A DNA stretch of 40,756 nucleotides from Rhizobiaceae bacterium. Lineage in GTDB: Bacteria > Pseudomonadota > Alphaproteobacteria > Rhizobiales > Rhizobiaceae. The translations under genes were made by a program, and so were the position numbers. The notes beneath the pieces are model-generated. The model was given only the letters and a program-made list of their open reading frames with translations, was not told the origin of the DNA and made no database searches. Shown piece by piece: positions 24,908-32,365 of the stretch; the stretch's first letter is position 1, and each line of letters starts with the position of its first letter. The stretch covers positions 1 through 40,756 of the forward strand of contig JAHBYY010000038.1 of NCBI GenBank assembly GCA_019635715.1, in the 5' to 3' direction.

Positions 24908-25762
24908 ATGGATCCGATCTCGAAATTCCTCGCCGCCTACAAGATTCCGGTCGGGCCCTGGGGGAAGGCGTTCTTCACCTTCCTGACCGACAATTTCAAC
25001 GCGATCTTCCGCGGCTTCTCCAGCGGCCTGAACTTCCTGCTCGACGGCATCGTCGACGGGCTCCTCTACCTGCCGCCGATCGTCGTGGTGCTGGCGGTCG
25101 CGGCGCTCGCCTGGTGGTTGCAGAAGTCGCGCGGCCTGGCGCTCGGCGTGGCGCTCGGCCTGCTGTTCATCATCAACCAGGGCCTGTGGAAACAGACCGT
25201 CGAGACCCTCGTGCTGGTGGCGGCCGCGGCGGCCGCGTCGATGGCGATCGGCGTGCCGCTCGGCATCTGGGCGGCACACAAGCCGAAGGTCTACCGGGTC
25301 ATGCTGCCGGTGCTCGACCTGATGCAGACGCTGCCGACCTTCGTCTACCTCATCCCGGTCCTGACGCTGTTCGGCCTCGGCAACGCGCCGGGCCTCATCG
25401 TCACCATCATCTTCGTCATCCCGACGGCCGTCCGTCTGACCCATCTCGGCATGACCAGCATTCCGAGGGCGATCGTCGAGGCCGGCGAATCCTTCGGAGC
25501 CACCAGGAGCCAGCTCCTCTGGAAGGTGGAACTGCCGGCGGCGCTGCCGACCATCATGGCCGGACTGACGCAGTGCATCATGCTGTCGCTGTCCATGGTG
25601 GTGTTCGCGGCGCTCATCGGGGCGGGCGGGCTCGGCACCGAGATCAACCGGGCGCTCGGCTCGCGCAAGATCGACCTCGGCCTTGAGGCCGGACTGGCGA
25701 TCGTCGTGCTCGCCATCGTTCTCGATCGGATGACGCGCATCGGCGTCGGAGGCAAGAAATGA
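24908..25762 (+). CDS. choW: Choline ABC transporter permease
   Basis: A 284-aa inner-membrane permease of the OpuAB/ProW type with about six helices in residues 50-275. The coupling-loop EAA motif region is IVEAGESFGATRSQLLWKVELP. The 3' end overlaps choV by 4 bp (ATGA). With ChoX and ChoV it imports choline. It starts at ATG 24908 just after the repeat element, with TGAGGGGG upstream. Confidence 0.93.
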   Translation: MDPISKFLAAYKIPVGPWGKAFFTFLTDNFNAIFRGFSSGLNFLLDGIVDGLLYLPPIVVVLAVAALAWWLQKSRGLALGVALGLLFIINQGLWKQTVETLVLVAAAAAASMAIGVPLGIWAAHKPKVYRVMLPVLDLMQTLPTFVYLIPVLTLFGLGNAPGLIVTIIFVIPTAVRLTHLGMTSIPRAIVEAGESFGATRSQLLWKVELPAALPTIMAGLTQCIMLSLSMVVFAALIGAGGLGTEINRALGSRKIDLGLEAGLAIVVLAIVLDRMTRIGVGGKK

Positions 25763-26940
25763 CCGTCGCCGTCGATTTCCGCAACGTCGATATCGTCTTC
25801 GGCGCCGATCAGCCGCGGGCGCTGGCGATGATCGACACCGGCGCGACGCGCGCCGAGATCCTGGCGCAGACCGGCAGCGTGCTCGGCTGCGCCGGCGCCA
25901 ACCTGACCGTCAACGAGGGCGAGATCTCCGTCCTGATGGGCCTGTCCGGCTCAGGCAAATCCACGCTGCTCAGGGCGGTGAACAAGCTCAACGTGGTGTC
26001 GCGCGGCCAGGTCCTGGTCAAGGACGGCGACCGGCAGGTCGACGTCGTCTCCTGCGACGAGGCGACGCTGCGCCGCCTGCGCCAGAAGCAGGTGGCGATG
26101 GTCTTCCAGCAGTTCGGGCTGCTGCCCTGGCGCACCGTCGAGGAAAATGTCGGCTTCGGGCTGGAGCTTGCCGGCGTGCCGGAGGCCGAGCGCAAGGAGC
26201 GGGTCAGGAAGCAGTTGGAACTGGTGCATCTCGACCAGTGGGCGAAGAAATACGCCCATGAGCTGTCGGGCGGCATGCAGCAGCGCGTCGGCCTGGCGCG
26301 CGCCTTCGCCACCGAGGCGCCGATCCTGCTCATGGACGAGCCGTTCTCGGCGCTCGACCCGCTGATCCGCACCAAGCTGCAGGACGAGTTGCTGCAGCTC
26401 CAGGCGACGCTGAAGAAGACCATCATCTTCGTCAGCCACGACCTGGAGGAGGCGCTGAAGATCGGCAGCACGATCACCATCATGGAGGGCGGCCGCATCG
26501 TTCAGTCGGGCGCGCCGGAGGACATCGTGCTCAGGCCGGCCAACGCCTATGTCCGCGACTTCATCGCCAATGTGAACCCGCTGTCGGTGCTGACCGCCTG
26601 GAACGTCATGCGCGGCATCCACGAGCTGGAGAAGAGCGACGCCGGCTGGATCTGGCTCGACCGGCGCAAGACGACGAAGTTCAAGGTCGATGCCGACGGT
26701 CTGGTCGCCAAGGCGGAGCGCGACGGCAAGCCGGCCGTCTGGGTGTCCTGCGCCGACGTGGAGAATCAGCCGGACGAGGCGGGCCAGGTGTTCTGGGCGA
26801 CGCCCGGCACCTCGCTGAAGACGGTCATGCTCGCCATGCACCGGTCGCAGACCGCGCCGGTGGCGCTGTTCGACGAGGCCTCGCGCTTCGTCGGCGCCAT
26901 CGGCATCCGCGACGTGCTGAGCGCGGTGCTGAGACGGTAG
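25759..26940 (+). CDS. choV: Choline ABC transporter ATP-binding protein
   Basis: A 393-aa ATPase of the ProV/OpuAA class. Walker A GLSGSGKST is at 61-69, the Q-loop at FQQFGLLPWR, the signature LSGGMQQR at 169-176 and Walker B ILLMDEP at 189-195. The C-terminal 100 residues form the regulatory (CBS-like) extension. It overlaps choW by 4 bp and ends 10 bp from the convergent peroxiredoxin gene, so it closes the operon. Confidence 0.95.
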   Translation: MTVAVDFRNVDIVFGADQPRALAMIDTGATRAEILAQTGSVLGCAGANLTVNEGEISVLMGLSGSGKSTLLRAVNKLNVVSRGQVLVKDGDRQVDVVSCDEATLRRLRQKQVAMVFQQFGLLPWRTVEENVGFGLELAGVPEAERKERVRKQLELVHLDQWAKKYAHELSGGMQQRVGLARAFATEAPILLMDEPFSALDPLIRTKLQDELLQLQATLKKTIIFVSHDLEEALKIGSTITIMEGGRIVQSGAPEDIVLRPANAYVRDFIANVNPLSVLTAWNVMRGIHELEKSDAGWIWLDRRKTTKFKVDADGLVAKAERDGKPAVWVSCADVENQPDEAGQVFWATPGTSLKTVMLAMHRSQTAPVALFDEASRFVGAIGIRDVLSAVLRR

Positions 26941-26950
26941 CGGCCGGCGG

Positions 26951-27610
26951 CTATGCCCCCGGCTGCCTGGTCTTGCGCAGATAGGGCAGGATCGTCTCGT
27001 AGGCGCCGAAGCGCTTGAGCGCGTCCTCGTTCGACACCGCGGCGGTGATGATCACGTCGTCGCCCTGCTTCCAGTTGGCCGGCGTCGCCACCTGGTGCTT
27101 CGCCGTTAGCTGGATGGAGTCGATGGCGCGCAGGATCTCGTCGAAGTTGCGGCCCGTGGTCATCGGATAGGTCAGGATCAGCTTGATCTTCTTGTCCGGC
27201 CCGATGACGTAGACCGAGCGGACGGTCGCGTTGTCGGCCGGCGTGCGGCCCTCGGACGTGTCGCCGGCGCTGGCCGGCAGCATGTCGTAGAGTTTGGCGA
27301 CTTCGAGCTTCTTGTCGCCGATCAGCGGGTATTCGACCGAGAAGCCGGTGGCGGTGGCGATGTCGCCCTTCCATTTGGCGTGGCTTTCGACCGGATCGAC
27401 CGAGATGCCGATGATCTTGACGCCGCGCTTGTGGAACTCGCCCTGCAGCCCGGCCATGGTGCCGAGCTCGGTGGTGCAGACGGGCGTGAAGTTCTTGGGG
27501 TGCGAGAACAGCACCGCCCAGCCGTCGCCGATCCAGTCGTGGAAGCCGATGGTGCCCTGCGTCGTCTCGGCGGTGAAGTCGGGGGCGATATCGTTGATGC
27601 GCAGGCTCAT
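26951..27610 (-). CDS. 1-Cys peroxiredoxin (Prx6 family)
   Basis: A 219-aa peroxidase that reduces hydrogen peroxide and organic peroxides. The peroxidatic Cys45 lies in PVCTTE, with upstream HPKNFTP; no other cysteine is present, so it is of the 1-Cys type. The C-terminal Prx6 extension (TPANWKQGDDVII, PYLRKTRQPGA) is complete. The start is ATG 27610 with GGGAGGA upstream. It is a single gene, convergent with choV. Confidence 0.94.
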   Translation of the reverse strand: MSLRINDIAPDFTAETTQGTIGFHDWIGDGWAVLFSHPKNFTPVCTTELGTMAGLQGEFHKRGVKIIGISVDPVESHAKWKGDIATATGFSVEYPLIGDKKLEVAKLYDMLPASAGDTSEGRTPADNATVRSVYVIGPDKKIKLILTYPMTTGRNFDEILRAIDSIQLTAKHQVATPANWKQGDDVIITAAVSNEDALKRFGAYETILPYLRKTRQPGA

Positions 27611-27846
27611 GTGGGTCCTCCCGAGGCCGGTGGTGAACTGGCCCCTTGATACCACTGTCACGCGCCCGCCGAAAAGGCATGGCGTTTGCCGTGGTCCCTG
27701 CGGTGACGGTCGTCGATTTCCCGGCGTGGCCCGGTCGCGAAACGGAACGGCCGCGGGGCGCCGCCACCGTGGCGGTTGCCCGGACACCGGCGATGGACGG
27801 GTCGGCTCCGGCATGGCAAAACGCGGCATCGAAATGTTGCAGGCCG

Positions 27847-28155
27847 ATGCCGGAACACACCGTCCTCAATCCCAAGGCGCAGGTGAAGCCCAAGGTGGAG
27901 CGGCCCAGGCTCCACAAGGTCATCCTGATCAATGACGACTTCACGCCGCGCGACTTCGTCGTCACCGTGCTGAAGGGCGAGTTCCGGCTGAGCGAGGACC
28001 AGGCCTATCGCGTGATGATCACCGCGCATCGAAAGGGAGTCTGCGTCGTCGCCGTGTTCCCGAAGGACGTCGCCGAGACCAAGGCGGCGCGCGCCACCGA
28101 GATGGGCGTGCGGAAGGGCTATCCGCTGATGTTCACCACCGAACCGGAGACGTGA
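27847..28155 (+). CDS. clpS: ATP-dependent Clp protease adaptor ClpS (ClpS2 type)
   Basis: A 102-aa adaptor that delivers N-end-rule substrates to ClpAP. The ClpS core LHKVILINDDFTPRDFVVTVL, the M-x-AH-x-G block (MITAHRKGVC) and KAARATEMGV are present, ending LMFTTEPE. No clpA follows; in many alphaproteobacteria clpA is beside ClpS1, while the second, ClpS2, stands alone, so this is probably the second paralog. The start is ATG 27847; the in-frame region upstream is not conserved. Confidence 0.9.
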   Translation: MPEHTVLNPKAQVKPKVERPRLHKVILINDDFTPRDFVVTVLKGEFRLSEDQAYRVMITAHRKGVCVVAVFPKDVAETKAARATEMGVRKGYPLMFTTEPET

Positions 28156-28355
28156 GCGGCATCCGGCCGCCTTCATACACTTCACGACAACTCCCGCGTG
28201 TCTGCCGGAGGTTCGTGCAAGAACAGTCGCGAATGACCGGCAAGTATTTCCCCTGCCTCGCAATTGATCTGGCAAGCAGCCGGATTCGCGAATAGTCTCG
28301 CTTCTGGGCGCATGGGCCGAAGCACCGCTTCGGGTTCCGCTTCCGGAGTGTTGCG

Positions 28356-29369
28356 ATGGGCAAGAAGGTCTGGGCGTCCTCCTCCAATGTCGGGCTGGCG
28401 ATCTGCGCCGGGGGCGCGGAGGACGAGACCGATCCCAGCCGCGGCGATCTCTTCTGGGACACCGGCATCATGTTCGGCTCGCTCAAGGAACTCGCCGACA
28501 GGCTGACGACGATGGGCGAGAAGGTCAGCAGCCTCGCCATCTGCGCGCATGGCGACCCGGGAATCGTCGACATCGACAGCGTGTTTCCGTCCAACAGCTC
28601 GCTGACCGGCGCGATGACCTCGGACAAGGAGATGGAACTGAAGGCCAAGTGCCTGTCCAACGACACTTTCACCAGATACGCCAACGATCTCGGCCGCATC
28701 GGCTCGGCGATGGAGGACGGCGGCGGTATCCGCTTCATGTCCTGCAACATGGGCTCCGGCGAGCCGGGCGCCAAGCTGCTCAACCGGCTGAGTTCCGGTC
28801 CATGGAGCAAGCAATATGTCACCGGCTTCACACGGATCGGCTCGATCACCTCCAAGATCTATATGGGCAAGTGCATGCTGCCCGGCCTCAAATTCGGCAT
28901 CGACAACACGGCGCCGTCGAGCAGCCAGCAGCAGTTCGATGCGCGTGTGCAGGCTCTCGTCAAGGAGCCGTGGGCCGACGTCGGCAGTCCGGTCGCCAAG
29001 ATTTCGAGGAACGGCGCGCTGATCAAGAACCCCGACCAGGCCGATTACGGCAACACCTTTTACGGCTCATGGGTGTTCGAGGTCGGCGGCAAGTCGACGG
29101 TGATCTTCTTCGAGAAGAACGAATACAACAGCGACTACGGCCCGTGCGCCTGGGCCGACAACAGCAGCCCCGCGGTGAAGCGGCACAAGGGTCAGTGGCT
29201 CAGGCTCGGCGGCCTCAACTATTCCTTCTCGTTCGCCAAGGGCGAGGAGCCGAAGCCCGAATATGCCGGGGCGGACTACATCTTCAAGCTCGACACCGCC
29301 GGTCCGACCGGGCGCATCATGATCAACCGGGCCGAAAAGGGCCAGTTCAAGATCTGGAACAGCCGCTGA
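28356..29369 (+). CDS. Protein of unknown function, possible clan CD (caspase-like) fold
   Basis: A 337-aa protein, not assigned to a named family. The first 150 residues show a hydrophobic strand ending in His65-Gly (LAICAHGDPG) and a second strand ending in Cys130 (IRFMSCNMGSGEPG), the layout of the catalytic dyad of caspase-like peptidases and of DUF4347-type domains. The C-terminal 130 residues are beta-rich and aromatic. No signal peptide is visible. It stands alone, convergent with the cupin gene. A peptidase role is inference; the fold could be inactive. Confidence 0.7.
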   Translation: MGKKVWASSSNVGLAICAGGAEDETDPSRGDLFWDTGIMFGSLKELADRLTTMGEKVSSLAICAHGDPGIVDIDSVFPSNSSLTGAMTSDKEMELKAKCLSNDTFTRYANDLGRIGSAMEDGGGIRFMSCNMGSGEPGAKLLNRLSSGPWSKQYVTGFTRIGSITSKIYMGKCMLPGLKFGIDNTAPSSSQQQFDARVQALVKEPWADVGSPVAKISRNGALIKNPDQADYGNTFYGSWVFEVGGKSTVIFFEKNEYNSDYGPCAWADNSSPAVKRHKGQWLRLGGLNYSFSFAKGEEPKPEYAGADYIFKLDTAGPTGRIMINRAEKGQFKIWNSR

Positions 29370-29381
29370 CCGTGCGCGGTC
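29368..29381. terminator. Short hairpin between convergent genes
   Basis: GACCG-tgcg-CGGTC lies between the stop codons at 29369 and 29389. It could act in both directions, but there is no T tract. Confidence 0.3.
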
Positions 29382-29388
29382 GCCGCTG

Positions 29389-29748
29389 CTATTCTCGCGA
29401 AGATGTCTTGCCGCCGATGACGCCCGAGGTCAGCCCGCCGCGATAATCCTCGCGGACCGGCGCGAAGGCGTCGAGGATGCGGCAGTCGGTGATCGCGCGG
29501 CCGGAGTGCAGCGCGTTCGACGGCACCGTGGCGACGCTGCCAGGGCCGCAGATGCGGGTAACTCCGTCGACCGTCAGCTCGAACGTGCCCTCATAGATAT
29601 GCGCGACCTGCTCATGGACATGTCTGTGGGCCGGCAGCAGCGCCCCGGCGTCGATGCGCCAGAGCACGAAGCTCATCGCGTCGGAGTGCTGCACCTTGCC
29701 GTGGAAGCCGGGGATGGGGGTCTGTTCCTCGATCGCGTCCCACTGCAT
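29389..29748 (-). CDS. Cupin domain protein
   Basis: A 119-aa single-domain cupin. Metal-binding motif 1 is G-x5-HxH in GALLPAHRHVHEQ (His41, His43, His45/Glu46), and motif 2 is PGSVATVPSNALHS with His81. Such small proteins may be sugar or dioxygenase-type enzymes or binding proteins; no substrate can be read. The start is ATG 29748 with GGAGGG upstream. From 29749 to 30060 there is no gene, only the inverted repeat at 29858-29992. Confidence 0.85.
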   Translation of the reverse strand: MQWDAIEEQTPIPGFHGKVQHSDAMSFVLWRIDAGALLPAHRHVHEQVAHIYEGTFELTVDGVTRICGPGSVATVPSNALHSGRAITDCRILDAFAPVREDYRGGLTSGVIGGKTSSRE

Positions 29749-29857
29749 CCTGTGCCCTCCGTCTTCGTTGCGAGAAGCAGAATGCATCCCGAGGTCGGAA
29801 ACGCAAGGCCGGGGGAGTGGGAGCGAAACGAACGGCCACCAGCCTTAATCTAGGGTG

Positions 29858-29992
29858 CTGCCCCTCATCGCCCTGCCGGGCACCCCTCCCCGTGAACGGG
29901 GAGAAGAGGGCTGGCCGCCACGACAGCGCTTGAAAGAGAGCGTCTCTCTCCCCGCTTGCGGGGAGAGATGCCCGGCAGGGCAGTGAGGGGCA
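29858..29992. repeat. Long inverted repeat, subfamily B, copy 2
   Basis: Two inward units: the left one starts tgcccctca and holds GCCC-tgcc-GGGC plus CTCCCCG-tgaa-CGGGGAG; the right one, reverse-complemented, has the same plan with CTCCCCG-caag-CGGGGAG. The spacer is about 30 nt. It lies between the cupin gene and the minus-strand cluster ending at 30061. Confidence 0.9.
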
Positions 29993-30060
29993 ACACCCGC
30001 CCATCCAAGCGCCATGCAGCCGGTGTCAGCCAAGATGTGGCCAAGCGTTCGCGCCAGGCG

Positions 30061-32127
30061 TCACCGCCCCTCGCGGTACCACATGGTCCCCATCGCCAGC
30101 AGCAGCAGGGCGAGGCCGAAGAAGCCGCCGAACAGCGGAACCCGGTCGACCGACTTCAACACCGTGTCGCCGGTGGTGCGCAGGCCGATCCAGTCGCGTC
30201 CGGCCGCCGGTGCGGTGCCGCGCACCGGCACGATGGACGGCAGCGAGACGCCGCCCGCCGCCGCGATGCGCCGCACGCTGCCGCCGGTCGCCTCGGCCGC
30301 CGGGTCGAGGATGGCTTGCGTCGACACGGTATCGGCGAACTCCGGCGCATTGACCGGACCGATATGCGCCAGCGCGGTCAGGTCGCCATTGGCGATCTGG
30401 TAGAGTCCGATCTCGGTCGTCTCCAGGCTGCCGTTGAAGATGCCCGGTTCGGTCGGCGTCAGCGCGACGGTCAGCGACTTGCCCGACGGCGTGATCACCT
30501 GGGCCGCGCCCGGATCGTCGCTCATGGTCTGGCGGCGGATGTCGAGCACCATGCCGCGGCCGTCGGCGGTCAGGCGTTCCTCCTCCAGTTCCGGCTCCTT
30601 CATCAGCCAGTGGGCGATGCGCCGGTAGAGCGCGACATGCGGCCCGCCGCCCTCAAAACCGCGCGCCCAGAGCCAGCCCTGGTCGGACAGGAACATGCCG
30701 ACGCGGCCTTCGCCCTTGCGGTTGAGCAGCAGCAGCGGACGGTCGTCCGGCCCCTTCATCACCGCCATGCCCTCGGGCCGGTCGATGCCGATCAGGCGGA
30801 ACCAGCGGCTCCAGTGCGGCGGCTCGGAGGCCGAGCCTTCGAGCCCGCGCGTCACCGGGTGGCGCCTCCCGAGGTCGGTGAGGCGCGGATAGAAGGCTCG
30901 TTCGAGGATGTCGCCCGTCGGAAGGCCGGGGAGGGTGGACATCAGCGGGGTGCGGGCGATGGAGGCCGCGCCGGCATATTCCGGTCCGGCGGCGATCAGC
31001 AGCGCGCCGCCCTTTTCGACATATTCGGCGATGTAGTCGTAGTAGAGGATCGGCAGCACGTCGCGGTGCTGGTAGCGGTCGAAGATGATCAGGTCGAAGT
31101 CCTGGATCTTCTCGACGAACAGCTCGCGCGTCGGGAAGGCGATCAGCGACAGTTCGTTGATCGGTGTCCCGTCCTGCTTCTCCGGCGGTCTCAGGATGGT
31201 GAAGTGGACGAGGTCGACCGAGGCGTCGGACTTCAGCAAATTGCGCCATGTGCGCTCGCCGGCATGCGGCTCGCCGGACACCAGCAGCACGCGCAGATTC
31301 TCGCGGATGCCATCCAGTACCGCGATGGCGCGGTTGTTGGTGTCGGTCAGTTCGCCCGGCAGGGGATCGATGGCGAGTTCGACGATGTTGCGCCCGGCCG
31401 TCGGGATGGTTAGCTGGAGGCGCATTTCGCGGCCGGTCGCTGCCTGTTCGACGCCGATCTGCTGGCCGTTCACCGAGACGCGCACCGCCACAGTGCCGTC
31501 GGCGCCGCCGGTGGCGATCACCCGGTAGCTCATGTCGACCGGCTTGCCGACGATGCCGAAGCGCGGCGCGTTCTCGAAGCGGATGCGCCGGTCCATCTCG
31601 TCTTCCTGGCCGGTCACCAGCGCATGGAGCGGCGCGCCGAGCGCGGCGGCGTCCTTGGGCACGTCGTGGACCTGACCGTCGGTGATCATGATCGCACCGC
31701 CGACGCGCGACGGCGGGACGTCGCGGAAGGCGCTTTCGAGACCTCCGAACAGGCGCGTCTGCGTCCGGTCGTCGGCGGCGTCGGCCTGACCCGCCTCGAC
31801 GACGCGCACGTCGAACTGTGGGAAGCGGGCCAGCCGCTCGCGCATGCCTTCGAGCGCGGCATCCGTCTCGGCGCGGCGGTCGCCGATGTCCTGGCTCTGG
31901 CTGCGGTCGACCACCAGCGCCACGACGCTCTTCAAAGGTTCGCGATCCTCGTCGAGGAACACCGGATTTATCAGGGCGGCAGCCAGGGCGACCAGGGCGG
32001 CGAGCCTGAACAGCGCGCCGCGCTGGCGCAGCCACAGGCCGGCAAGCACGAGCAACGCCACTGGGGCGAGGATGACGGCCAGCCATGTCCACGACAGCAG
32101 CGGTTCGAAGGCGAGGGACCAGTTCAT
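30061..32127 (-). CDS. Membrane protein with glutamine-amidotransferase-like domain
   Basis: A 688-aa protein. N-terminal helices are at about 12-32 and 40-58 and one C-terminal helix at about 663-682; the region between is periplasmic or cytoplasmic, with an initial von Willebrand-like part (SVVALVVDRSQSQ, MITDGQVHD) lacking a full MIDAS triad, then a class I amidotransferase-like fold (DLIIFDRYQHRD, GGALLIAAGPEY). No nucleophilic cysteine is evident, so it is probably non-catalytic. This is the usual partner of BatA/DUF4159 and DUF58 genes in MoxR clusters. It is the last gene of the cluster. Confidence 0.8.
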   Translation of the reverse strand: MNWSLAFEPLLSWTWLAVILAPVALLVLAGLWLRQRGALFRLAALVALAAALINPVFLDEDREPLKSVVALVVDRSQSQDIGDRRAETDAALEGMRERLARFPQFDVRVVEAGQADAADDRTQTRLFGGLESAFRDVPPSRVGGAIMITDGQVHDVPKDAAALGAPLHALVTGQEDEMDRRIRFENAPRFGIVGKPVDMSYRVIATGGADGTVAVRVSVNGQQIGVEQAATGREMRLQLTIPTAGRNIVELAIDPLPGELTDTNNRAIAVLDGIRENLRVLLVSGEPHAGERTWRNLLKSDASVDLVHFTILRPPEKQDGTPINELSLIAFPTRELFVEKIQDFDLIIFDRYQHRDVLPILYYDYIAEYVEKGGALLIAAGPEYAGAASIARTPLMSTLPGLPTGDILERAFYPRLTDLGRRHPVTRGLEGSASEPPHWSRWFRLIGIDRPEGMAVMKGPDDRPLLLLNRKGEGRVGMFLSDQGWLWARGFEGGGPHVALYRRIAHWLMKEPELEEERLTADGRGMVLDIRRQTMSDDPGAAQVITPSGKSLTVALTPTEPGIFNGSLETTEIGLYQIANGDLTALAHIGPVNAPEFADTVSTQAILDPAAEATGGSVRRIAAAGGVSLPSIVPVRGTAPAAGRDWIGLRTTGDTVLKSVDRVPLFGGFFGLALLLLAMGTMWYREGR

Positions 32128-32190
32128 CGGTCGCGCCCCCGGTCCGTTCGCAACCAGTGGAAGCTGCTGGACGATTTGCGCTCTTCGTTG

Positions 32191-32344
32191 CCCCCCTCTG
32201 GCCTGCCGGCCATCTCCCCCTCAAGGGGGGAGATCGGCAGCTTAGGTCTTGTTGCACTTCCGACGATGTTGCCGATGGGCGAGATTGGCGCGGCCAGCCG
32301 ATCTCCCCCCTTGAGGGGGAGATGGCCGGCAGGCCAGAGGGGGG
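32191..32344. repeat. Long inverted repeat, subfamily A, copy 2
   Basis: The 48-nt arms 32191-32238 and 32297-32344 are perfect reverse complements with a 58-nt spacer, as in the copy at 22206. Hairpin 1 is TGGCC-tgcc-GGCCA where copy 1 has TGTCC-tgcc-GGACA: a paired, structure-preserving change. It separates the amidotransferase-like gene from the DUF4159 gene. Confidence 0.95.
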
Positions 32345-32365
32345 TGTGGCCGAAGTCGAGGAACC

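Noticed and set aside
30061-32127. An active glutamine amidotransferase
   Set aside because: No GxCxG-type nucleophile elbow with His/Glu partner was found, so only the fold resemblance is stated.
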